In this document: one piece after another, positions 8,501-15,936 of the stretch
Layout: each line of letters begins with the position of its first letter
How positions within the stretch are numbered: position 1 is the first letter of the stretch
NCBI GenBank assembly: GCA_963970005.1
Contig: CAXAMN010001336.1
Coordinates: 53,640 to 117,639 of the forward strand
Direction of reading: 5' to 3'
Source: Durusdinium trenchii
Lineage: Eukaryota; Sar; Dinophyceae; Suessiales; Symbiodiniaceae
Length of the DNA stretch: 64,000 nt
Program-made: the position numbers and the translations under genes
The notes under the pieces: generated by a model
The model's input: the letters and a program-made list of their open reading frames with translations, nothing else
Databases searched by the model: none
Told to the model about the DNA's origin: nothing

Positions 8501-8992
8501 ATGGGTGTAGGTCTCGGCAGCGGCGGTTCGCCATGCTTGCTGGTCGTTCATTTTGTTGGTCTTGGACTTTTGGGTTGGAGCATTGCAGAACAACGGCAGC
8601 TCCGCAATCAAGTCTGGGAACTTCAGGCCACTGTTGAGCACCATCATTCAGAGTTGCTGCCAGTATCGACTTCATCAGATCCTCCAACCCCCTCGCCGGT
8701 CGGAAACCCCTCGAGCTTGCCAGAGTTTCCGGAGGACAGCTTGAGGGTACCGGCAGGGTTCAAGGTTGGGGCCAGTGGTTGGTTGGTTGGAGTTGGGATT
8801 TCCGCATTGGGCTTTTTGTTGTTGGCACTTCTGCTCATTGGAGTTTCCATTTGGCGGGCCCGCCGATTTACAGGACCTATTGAGGAACCTGGTACACCCG
8901 ATTCGAAACACCAGCTGGCACAGAGGCAACTTGCGGAGTTGCGCCTGAGGAGGCATGGCTTTGGCAAATCGCCAGGTCCTGATCGAGTATGA
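8501..8992 (+). CDS. DIRS ORF1, small predicted membrane protein
   Basis: 163 residues, not recognised as a known family. It shows a hydrophobic N-terminal helix (LLVVHFVGLGLLGWSI), a polar helical stretch with heptad character (EQRQLRNQVWELQATVEHHH), a Ser/Pro-rich spacer, then a strong second helix (GVGISALGFLLLALLLIGVS) followed by basic residues (IWRARR). The ATG is the first after repeat A1. The frame overlaps the Gag-like ORF by 38 nt. Such a membrane protein is not part of the standard DIRS gene set; it might be an accessory or envelope-like protein, but that is inference. Confidence 0.7.
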   Translation: MGVGLGSGGSPCLLVVHFVGLGLLGWSIAEQRQLRNQVWELQATVEHHHSELLPVSTSSDPPTPSPVGNPSSLPEFPEDSLRVPAGFKVGASGWLVGVGISALGFLLLALLLIGVSIWRARRFTGPIEEPGTPDSKHQLAQRQLAELRLRRHGFGKSPGPDRV

Positions 8993-10133
8993 TGTTGGTG
9001 GAGGCCGTTTGCTCCACGAGCGCTATGTCCTGGAGCACTACCAGAACGACACCTATGCAATAGTGACGCCAGACCGTGATGTCTATCTGGAGGATTTGAC
9101 AGTGTTGAACTCCGACATCAGGAGCATGATGATCCGTCCCGGTCCAGGGATCTTGCCTGGGGGGGTGACAGCTGCTGAGGTATATGCCTTACCAGTCTTC
9201 ACCATCAATGACATGGCAGGTTTCAGGGACGAAGCAAGACGCCTCATCGACCTCCAACGAGGAGCAGCACCGGCAGCCCCTCCAGCAGCTGGGGCCGCAG
9301 CAGCCGCCGCAGCACCGGCTGTCACCGCCTTTGATCCGGAGGCTGGATTTCCATCTGGTGAGTTGAAGTGGTTGGCAGCTGAGTGTTTGGGGGGCTATTG
9401 TTATGGGCAAGAGGTTGCAGCGGTGACACAACCATTGGTCAAGGGCAGCAAGCATGTTCAAGACCTCCCTGGAGGGCTGCGCATTTTTGTTGAGTGTGTG
9501 GCGGGGGAGGACTACTTTGCTTTCCGTCAGAGGCCATCGTTGAACGACCACCGAATCCTTCCCATACAGTTGAACCCAATGGGAACTCCAGAGAGAAGCC
9601 TTCAAGACGTGGCCCAGCTCTGCAAGGAGTCCAAGGTGAAATGGTCCCTCACGGGACCGAGGACTGCTCGTTGGTGTGTGGCCTACCTGGCAGTCGAAAA
9701 CTTAGGCTTCGAGGGCCACCACGAAAGACTGAGGACGGTCACCAAGGCGGATGCTAGCAGTTGGGGCATTCAAGAGCACTTCCAAGTTTCCATGGCCGTC
9801 AGACAGGCCTTGTTGGTCGACCAGTTGGACGCCTTCAATTTGTTGAGCATTGAGGTACAATTCAGGCGGCTACAAACCATCGAGTTCTCCTACTCCGAGA
9901 AAGCACGTGAACTGGAGGCCAAATCTGTGGGCGGGAGGCTCTCCCTCGAAGAGCAAACGACGTTTGGCGGGGTGACTCGCCAATTCTCCACCCTGATGAT
10001 TTGTCCAGAGTTGTTGACCCACGTCAAAGAAGAAACAGAACGGGAGGCATCGTTGGCCAAGAATTTGAGGAAGGCTCGTGAGGAAAGGGAGGCTGCGAGG
10101 CGCAAGGGCGGCAAGCAGTCGGAGAACCCTTGA
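8955..10133 (+). CDS. DIRS ORF2, Gag-like protein
   Basis: 392 residues in the position of gag, between ORF1 and RT. It has an alanine-rich hinge around residues 97-117 and a highly charged C-terminal tail (AREEREAARRKGGKQSENP) suited to nucleic-acid binding. No CCHC knuckle is present, as in many DIRS Gag proteins. Its TGA stop (10131-10133) touches the start of the RT frame. Assignment rests mainly on position and composition. Confidence 0.75.
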   Translation: MALANRQVLIEYDVGGGRLLHERYVLEHYQNDTYAIVTPDRDVYLEDLTVLNSDIRSMMIRPGPGILPGGVTAAEVYALPVFTINDMAGFRDEARRLIDLQRGAAPAAPPAAGAAAAAAAPAVTAFDPEAGFPSGELKWLAAECLGGYCYGQEVAAVTQPLVKGSKHVQDLPGGLRIFVECVAGEDYFAFRQRPSLNDHRILPIQLNPMGTPERSLQDVAQLCKESKVKWSLTGPRTARWCVAYLAVENLGFEGHHERLRTVTKADASSWGIQEHFQVSMAVRQALLVDQLDAFNLLSIEVQFRRLQTIEFSYSEKARELEAKSVGGRLSLEEQTTFGGVTRQFSTLMICPELLTHVKEETEREASLAKNLRKAREEREAARRKGGKQSENP

Positions 10134-13100
10134 ACTACAAGATGCAGGCTGGTGAAGGTCCTAGCTGGCCTGTTGAACAATCAGGACTTGACCACACCCG
10201 GAAGACAGACAGAGATATTTTTCCTTTACCTCATGTACAGCATACATTGCCACCCTTGGGACTTTTCTCGCGGAAGAGCCGTCAGAGGATCGGCCGGAGG
10301 AGGCATTTTGAGGAGGAGGTTGAGCACACGGTCCAATCGCTCAAGGCGATGTACGGCCGGCCTGACAAGGGTTTGCGAGGCGGAGTTCATCTTCCACAGC
10401 AGGCCCCTAGCCGGGCTCAGACACGTTTTCTTGAATTCATTGAGCAAGCAAATAGGAGGGTTGGGGCTCCCCCTGACCTCTCCGGCCCAGAGGCCCTTGA
10501 GGAGCTTCGGGTTCAAGAGGGGTATGCCGAATTGCCTACGGCATCGCCACTCGGGTCCTTCGATCCCGAACTTGTTTCATTGCCGGCGGGAGACAAACAG
10601 CCAGTGCCTCTCGCTACGTTGTGGGGCAAGGACGGGCAACAAGAGGTGGAGGATTTCACTCGCACTCAGACGCTTGGGGCTGCAGAGGCTCATAGAAGGC
10701 TGGAGGCGAGTGGTGTCGTGAAATGTTATGAGGATCCACAACTCAGAGACCCCGTCAAGTACAGATCGTTTATACAGACATTGCATCGTTTGAACCTGGT
10801 TTCATTTCAGCGTGAAGCCCCAGTGGAGAGAGTTGGCATTTTCTTTGTCAGGAAGAAAGGCGGAAAACTCCGCCTGATACTGGATTGCCGCAGGGCCAAC
10901 TGTTGGTTTGAGGAGCCGGAGGGAATCCACCTGGCCACAGGTGATAGCATTGGTCGGTTGGAGTTGTCCGAGGAGGCACCCCTTTATGTTTGTTCAGCAG
11001 ACCTGCAAAATGCTTTCTACACTATGGCGATGCCGGAAGCGTTGAGGCCGTTTTTTGGTCTGAGGCGAGTCACGGCAGAGAGCATGGGCCTGACAACGTT
11101 GGAGGGCAGCCCACTTCGTCCGGGTGACTGGATATACCCTGTGGTGTCTGTCATTCCTATGGGATGGACGCATGCCATGGTGTGGTGCCAGCGGATCAAT
11201 GAAAGGATCTGTGAAGAAGCAGGGCTGACGAACTCAGAGCGGCTCAGAGATGGCAGCAGTGTTCCCTCCGGTGATTTTTGGCACATTCAATATGTTGACA
11301 ATCTCCATGTTTTTGGTACAAACAAAGCAATTGTTGAGGAGCGTTTCTGGCGGGCAGTTGAGGCCCTTCGGGGCCGTGGGCTCACAGTGCACGAGATAGA
11401 GGTGAATGAAGGGGAATGTCAGGTGCTGGGCTGGGCAGTCGATCGGGCTGGACTCTTCGGCCCGACCCTCAAAAGACTATGGAGGGCTAGGCTGGCTGTC
11501 CGTGAGATCTTGAGGAGAAATGCTGCAAGTGGCCAACAGTTAGAGAGGCTGCTCGGGCACATCACCTTCATCTCCCTGTGCCGCAGGGAGGCTCTATCAG
11601 TGCTGGGTGAGACCTACACTTTCACCCGGAAGAACTACACCAGAGTTGCGCCTTTGTGGAAAAGTGTGAGGAAAGGGCTGAGCACATGGGACGGGATCTC
11701 ACCCCTGATTTTTGTCAACCTGCGTGCACCATGGTCCACCACCTTGTACTCCGTTGACGCCTCGGACTGGGGAATGGGAGTCACCACTTCAAACATCACC
11801 CGTGACGAAGCTTCGATGTTGGGGAAGTACACAGAGAGGTGGAGGTTCAAAGACCCGCTGGCCAAGAATCCAAGACGTCATGCGCTGGCGGCTCAGGCAG
11901 TTGGCGCTACAGCGGAAGGAAGAGAGCAGGCGGAGACTTGGGCCGTATTTGGTGCGCCGGAGTTGGCGTCGAAGTTTCAGGCTGTTGGTTTTGAGTTTGT
12001 TGACAGATCATGGAAACTGGTTGGTAGGCACCGATGGTTGCGTGAGGAGAGCATGCCGGTTTTTGAAGCTAGGGCCACACAATATGCTGTTAGGCATTCA
12101 TTGAGGACTGTTGGCAACCAGCAAACTAGGTTCGTGATTTTGACAGACTCTATGACAGCAGCAGTTTCCTTTGACAAGGGACGATCCCAAGGGTTCCGAT
12201 TGAGAAGAGTTCTTCAGCAGACAGCGGCGTTGTGTTTGGGCTCAGGGCTCTGTTTCAGGTCTCGTTGGATCCCGTCAGAGTGGAATCCAGCTGACCGTCC
12301 CAGCCGGAGTGGATGGACACCTTCCACACCGAGGCTCCTTCAGGCAGATGATACACCGCCAACTGGGAGTACAGGCCACATGGGACAGACCCTCAAAGAA
12401 AAGCCGCTGCTCAAAACCGAAGAGCAGTGGGGTCTCCACACCCACGGGACCGATGCCACCCATGGCCCCGTTGACATGGGACATAGAGATGAGCACCGCA
12501 AGTGGCGGGGCAAAAAGGAAAGAGAGGGCGGCAAGAAGAGCAAGAGCAAAGCAGGCGGATCCACAGCACACTCTCCGGAACAATGCAGTGGGGCCCCGGA
12601 CTTTGCAGCAGTACAACAAGCATTGGAAAGATTTTGTCGAGTGGACAGGCTGTCTGGTGAGCGAGGCTGCGTGTCTCCCAACGATAGACAGCCACCTTGC
12701 CGACTATCTGGAGATGCTTTACCACAAAGGAGAAGATCTGAGCCAAGCAAACTATGCCACGGCTGCAGTGATGTTCAAGGTCCCAGGCACAAAGGGCCTA
12801 CACCAGCTGCCGAAGTCACAGCAGGCGATGAAGGGCTGGAGGCGATTGTGTCCGGCTCGGAGTCGCTTGCCAGTTCCATACGAGGTGGTTTGTTTGCTCA
12901 GTCAAGTGGCCTTAAAGAGCGGGAAGGGGGAGCTGGCCATTGCCCTCCAACTGATGTTCCTACTCTACCTGAGGCCATCCGAGATCACAACACTGAGGGT
13001 GCAAGACATAGTGCCCCCAGTGAAGACCAGGGGCCGGCGCTACCCCCACTATGCCGTGCTGCTACATCCCACCGAAGCGGGGATTCCTTCAAAGACAAAG

Positions 13101-13651
13101 CAATGGGACGAGATGTTGACATTGGACCTCCCACATCAACAGTTTGTGGGCCCGACATTGTTCAAGATCCTGAACCTGGCAAGCCGACCAAAGGACGACC
13201 CGGCTTTCAGTGTCACTCTGGAGGAGATCAACGACTTCATGGGTCAGCAATGGAAGGCACAGCGGCTCACCAGCCTCGGCCCTCCTCACCTTTACCGTTT
13301 GAGGCACGGGGGGGCGAGTTTCGAGGCGGCTGGCAAGCACCGCGACATGGTGGGAATCCAAGCCAGGGGCCGTTGGCAGACAGTCAAGTCGGTCAAGAAC
13401 TACGAAAAGGGCGGCCGGCTGCAGCAACTTTTCGCCGCCCTCCCAAAGGCAGTTCAGAAGCGCTGCACCGAGGCTTTCCGCGACATGGCCAAAAGTTTCC
13501 GCAGCCTGCATTGAGCAATAGAGTGGTTTTGCATTTTGCAGTGTTTTTGGAGATCTTTAGTGGTTGCGGTCGCCTTGGGAAGAGCATACATCGTGTTTGT
13601 GGGTGGCCTGTCTTATTTTGGGACATTTCCTATGGCCCGGACGGAATATGA
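10130..13651 (+). CDS. DIRS ORF3, RT-RNase H with long overprinted linker into methyltransferase motif I
   Basis: The first ATG is at 10142. RT motifs: FFVRKKGGKLRLILDCRRAN, SADLQNAFY (Asp291) and YVDNLHVFG (388-396), where the usual second catalytic Asp is Asn. RNase H: SVDASDWGMG (Asp543), VFEARATQYA, VILTDSMTAA and SEWNPADRPSR, so all four acidic positions are present. From about residue 727 the frame stays open for some 400 codons of Gly/Pro/Ser/Arg-rich, probably disordered sequence while the recombinase is encoded in the +1 frame. It then resumes recognisable protein at residue 1140, LEIFSGCGRLG, a C5-methyltransferase motif I, and WDISYGPD, before stopping at UGA. The rest of that domain is in the +1 frame (13536-14291). 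Confidence 0.9.
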   Translation: MNYKMQAGEGPSWPVEQSGLDHTRKTDRDIFPLPHVQHTLPPLGLFSRKSRQRIGRRRHFEEEVEHTVQSLKAMYGRPDKGLRGGVHLPQQAPSRAQTRFLEFIEQANRRVGAPPDLSGPEALEELRVQEGYAELPTASPLGSFDPELVSLPAGDKQPVPLATLWGKDGQQEVEDFTRTQTLGAAEAHRRLEASGVVKCYEDPQLRDPVKYRSFIQTLHRLNLVSFQREAPVERVGIFFVRKKGGKLRLILDCRRANCWFEEPEGIHLATGDSIGRLELSEEAPLYVCSADLQNAFYTMAMPEALRPFFGLRRVTAESMGLTTLEGSPLRPGDWIYPVVSVIPMGWTHAMVWCQRINERICEEAGLTNSERLRDGSSVPSGDFWHIQYVDNLHVFGTNKAIVEERFWRAVEALRGRGLTVHEIEVNEGECQVLGWAVDRAGLFGPTLKRLWRARLAVREILRRNAASGQQLERLLGHITFISLCRREALSVLGETYTFTRKNYTRVAPLWKSVRKGLSTWDGISPLIFVNLRAPWSTTLYSVDASDWGMGVTTSNITRDEASMLGKYTERWRFKDPLAKNPRRHALAAQAVGATAEGREQAETWAVFGAPELASKFQAVGFEFVDRSWKLVGRHRWLREESMPVFEARATQYAVRHSLRTVGNQQTRFVILTDSMTAAVSFDKGRSQGFRLRRVLQQTAALCLGSGLCFRSRWIPSEWNPADRPSRSGWTPSTPRLLQADDTPPTGSTGHMGQTLKEKPLLKTEEQWGLHTHGTDATHGPVDMGHRDEHRKWRGKKEREGGKKSKSKAGGSTAHSPEQCSGAPDFAAVQQALERFCRVDRLSGERGCVSPNDRQPPCRLSGDALPQRRRSEPSKLCHGCSDVQGPRHKGPTPAAEVTAGDEGLEAIVSGSESLASSIRGGLFAQSSGLKEREGGAGHCPPTDVPTLPEAIRDHNTEGARHSAPSEDQGPALPPLCRAATSHRSGDSFKDKAMGRDVDIGPPTSTVCGPDIVQDPEPGKPTKGRPGFQCHSGGDQRLHGSAMEGTAAHQPRPSSPLPFEARGGEFRGGWQAPRHGGNPSQGPLADSQVGQELRKGRPAAATFRRPPKGSSEALHRGFPRHGQKFPQPALSNRVVLHFAVFLEIFSGCGRLGKSIHRVCGWPVLFWDISYGPDGI
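12309..13514 (+). CDS. DIRS tyrosine recombinase
   Basis: This protein replaces integrase: it would integrate a circular cDNA by site-specific-type recombination. It is read +1 to the RT frame. An N-terminal SAM-like DNA-binding region lies around residues 97-180 (TLQQYNKHWKDFVEWTG). The catalytic region has Arg222 in LYLRPSEITTLR, YRLRHGG with Arg332 (the common His of the HxxR box appears as Tyr329), GRWQTVKS with the Trp found in many family members, and the nucleophile Tyr365 in KNYEKGG. The first ATG is at 12309, but conserved sequence begins later, so the true start could be downstream (for example the Met near residue 60). It ends at 13514, before the methyltransferase block. Confidence 0.92.
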   Translation: MDGHLPHRGSFRQMIHRQLGVQATWDRPSKKSRCSKPKSSGVSTPTGPMPPMAPLTWDIEMSTASGGAKRKERAARRARAKQADPQHTLRNNAVGPRTLQQYNKHWKDFVEWTGCLVSEAACLPTIDSHLADYLEMLYHKGEDLSQANYATAAVMFKVPGTKGLHQLPKSQQAMKGWRRLCPARSRLPVPYEVVCLLSQVALKSGKGELAIALQLMFLLYLRPSEITTLRVQDIVPPVKTRGRRYPHYAVLLHPTEAGIPSKTKQWDEMLTLDLPHQQFVGPTLFKILNLASRPKDDPAFSVTLEEINDFMGQQWKAQRLTSLGPPHLYRLRHGGASFEAAGKHRDMVGIQARGRWQTVKSVKNYEKGGRLQQLFAALPKAVQKRCTEAFRDMAKSFRSLH

Positions 13652-14291
13652 TTTGACCAGCCGGTTGAATCAACAGAAGATCCTGCATTGGCTTCAGACT
13701 GGCCAAGTTCGTGCTGGTCATTTGGGGACACCGTGCAACTCCTTCTCGAGGGCCAGGGATCAACCCGGGGGACCGCCACCCCTCCGGAGCGACAAGTATC
13801 CCATGGGCCTGTCAGGCCTAAAACCTCACGATGCGCTCAAGGTCAAGCTTGGCAATGCGCTGCTCTTTTTCTCTTGCCGTGTTTTGTTGCTGGCACTCCA
13901 CTATGGGATTGCAATGACGCTGGAAAACCCCCGGAGATCGCGACTATGGATCACTAGCAGTGTCCAGCGTCTCACGCGTAGACGTGCAGCTTGCATAGCA
14001 CATGTTGATTTTTGCATGTTTGGCACCCCATGGAAAAAGCCAACAACAATCATGGGCATACACATCAATTTGGATTTGCTTCAACCTTATCGCTGCATCG
14101 GCACCAAGCGGGCCTGCTGCCTTTTGAGTGGGAAGCCTCATGTCCCTCTCACTGGCCACGCCCCCAATGGTTGTTGGTACACAAAGCTGGCTGAACCTTA
14201 TCCACTCCGGTTCACTCGTCTGTTGGCACAGGCCTTCTTGAATACGGACCTCGCTAGCATTGCCCGGGATTTCAGTCGATACTTGAGTTGA
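13536..14291 (+). CDS. DIRS C5-methyltransferase-like domain, C-terminal part
   Basis: The recognisable domain starts around residue 35 (YDLTSRLNQQKILHWL). GTPCNSFSRAR has the family's Pro-Cys catalytic loop (Cys67). LENPRRSRLW (Glu130) matches the ENV/ENP motif. DFCMFGTPWKKPT, a Cys pair, and PLTGHAPNG complete it. Motif I lies upstream in the ORF3 frame, so the domain is split. A +1 shift at the UGA ending ORF3 (reading AUA U GAU) would give a continuous protein. It ends 41 nt before repeat B1. DIRS elements of other lineages carry a different, Dam-like methyltransferase, so this C5-like type is unusual. Confidence 0.8.
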   Translation: MQCFWRSLVVAVALGRAYIVFVGGLSYFGTFPMARTEYDLTSRLNQQKILHWLQTGQVRAGHLGTPCNSFSRARDQPGGPPPLRSDKYPMGLSGLKPHDALKVKLGNALLFFSCRVLLLALHYGIAMTLENPRRSRLWITSSVQRLTRRRAACIAHVDFCMFGTPWKKPTTIMGIHINLDLLQPYRCIGTKRACCLLSGKPHVPLTGHAPNGCWYTKLAEPYPLRFTRLLAQAFLNTDLASIARDFSRYLS

Positions 14292-14332
14292 CGGCCTAAC
14301 CAGAGGGCTTCTCAAACTTGGGTCGCAATTTT

Positions 14333-14451
14333 GGGCATTCGATGAGGACACCTTCGAAGTTCTGAGCTTTCAGCAGCGCTGGAGATGAAACCATCTCTGG
14401 CTAGCGCCATGTGAACCACTGGCCATGGAAAAGCGAGAGAACGTTTCATAT
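14333..14451 (+). repeat. DIRS terminal repeat B1
   Basis: 119 bp, identical to B2 (14552-14670), starting GGGCATTCGATGAGG and ending CGTTTCATAT. Its last four bases are shared with the start of A2. Confidence 0.9.
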
Positions 14452-14517
14452 TTGTCTTGACAGGTTTGATGAGTTGATGGGTTACGAATGGCCGCATGAC
14501 ACCACGCTCAAGCAACA
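14448..14517 (+). repeat. DIRS terminal repeat A2
   Basis: 70 bp identical to A1 (8425-8494). It is followed by a 34-bp C-rich spacer (14518-14551) before B2. Confidence 0.9.
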
Positions 14518-14551
14518 CCCGCCCCTTGCAACCCACCCGTGCTTGGGTGTC

Positions 14552-14670
14552 GGGCATTCGATGAGGACACCTTCGAAGTTCTGAGCTTTCAGCAGCGCTG
14601 GAGATGAAACCATCTCTGGCTAGCGCCATGTGAACCACTGGCCATGGAAAAGCGAGAGAACGTTTCATAT
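14552..14670 (+). repeat. DIRS terminal repeat B2, right end of element
   Basis: 119 bp identical to B1. It merges into a TA tract and then the resumed host tandem repeat (GGGTGGTCTCTCAATACC). Confidence 0.9.
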
Positions 14671-15776
14671 ATATATATATGGGTGGTCTCTCAATACCAG
14701 CGCATGCGTCGCCACTGATATCGCAGCCTTTGCTTTGTCAGGACCCTCCACCACAGCCGACAGAAGCTACTGTCATTTCCGCCGAAGCGAAGGCACTGGC
14801 CTTTGAAGCCCCACGTTCCAAGCAGCTTTCTTGAAGTTTGGAAGTAGTGCGAGACAAAGGTTTGCTAAAGTCAACGGAATGGCAACTTGTGCTTGGGCAG
14901 GTTGAAGAGCCAGAGGTCAAAGCAGTTGCAGCAGATCCTCCCAAACACGAGGAGGACAACATGTTTATCTATCTATATTTTTTCATAGCTATCTATTTGG
15001 AGCGTTCTCGGTGCAATTCTAGCGGAATAAAAGTCGCTTGAAAGCGCCGTTCGTGTAGTGGAGTTCCAGCTGTTGATTGAATAGAGGTGCAAGTTTTTAC
15101 TTTTTAAGTTGTGACACAGTTAGCAGAATGATTGGTCATGGGTAACAGTTGTTTCTGTTGTGGAAATGAACACCTCGCAAAGAATAGGCTTCAAAGAAGT
15201 ACATGTTCGGCTTGCTCGTCCTTCCCGTGTCAGCTTGGGGCCGTTTCCGACAGACATGTGTTGTGCTATATGGGTGGTCTCTCAATACCAGTGCATGCGT
15301 CGCAAGTGATATCGCAGCCTTTGCTTTGTCAGGACCCTCCACCACAGCGGACAGAAGCTACTGTCATTTCCGCCGAAGCGAAGGCACTGGCCTTTGAAGC
15401 CCCAAGTTCCAAGCAGCTTTCTTGAAGTTTGGAAGTAGTGCGAGACAAAGGTTTGCTAAAGTCAACGGAAGGACAACTTGTGCTTGGGCAGGTTGAAGAG
15501 CCAGAGGTCAAAGCTGTTGTGGCAGATCCGCCCAAGCACGAGGAGAACAACACATTGTTGTTAATAAATAGATGACAGCGCGGTTCGTGTAGTGGAGTTC
15601 CAGCTGTTGATTGAATAGAGGTGCACGTTTTGACTTTTAAGTTGTGACACAGTCAGCAGAACTCTTGGTCATGGGTAACAGTTGTTTCTGTTGTAGAAAC
15701 GATGAATAGGCTGCAAAGAAGTATGTGTTCGGCTTGCTTGTCCTTCCCGTGTGCAGCTTTGCTGTTTCCGACAGAC
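14671..15776 (+). repeat. Resumed tandem array, ~591-bp units
   Basis: After the retroelements the interrupted unit finishes (to about 14756). A complete unit follows (14757-15347), then a partial one (15348 to about 15776) that diverges after GTTTCCGACAGACATG. The start block AGACAGAAGCTACTGTC-type sequence recurs with a 591-bp period. No open frame is preserved between the units. Confidence 0.8.
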
Positions 15777-15936
15777 ATGTAGCCGGTAGCCAAACACTGC
15801 TTGCTCGCTTTTTGATAGAGAGGCCTCCATAGCACCGAGATCTTGCATAGTCTGCAACATAATCTGCCATGGCTCATTGTTTTCTCTGAGCAGCACACCT
15901 GAATAGCTTTCAGAGTCAGAAGAGAAGCAGGCTTTG

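Larger units (their letters stand above)
8425..14670 (+). mobile_element. DIRS-class tyrosine-recombinase retrotransposon with split direct repeats
   Basis: A compact 6.2-kb element with the layout A1-ORFs-B1-A2-B2, known from PAT/Ngaro-type YR retrotransposons. A1 (8425-8494) equals A2 (14448-14517), and B1 (14333-14451) equals B2 (14552-14670); no mismatch was found. The B1-A2 junction is the sequence expected if B2 joined A1 in a circle, as the circular-intermediate model requires. Coding: membrane protein, Gag-like protein, RT-RNase H, tyrosine recombinase, methyltransferase-like domain. There are no LTRs, integrase or protease. Perfect terminal repeats suggest a recent insertion. It is inserted in TA repeats next to Copia-1. 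Confidence 0.93.
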
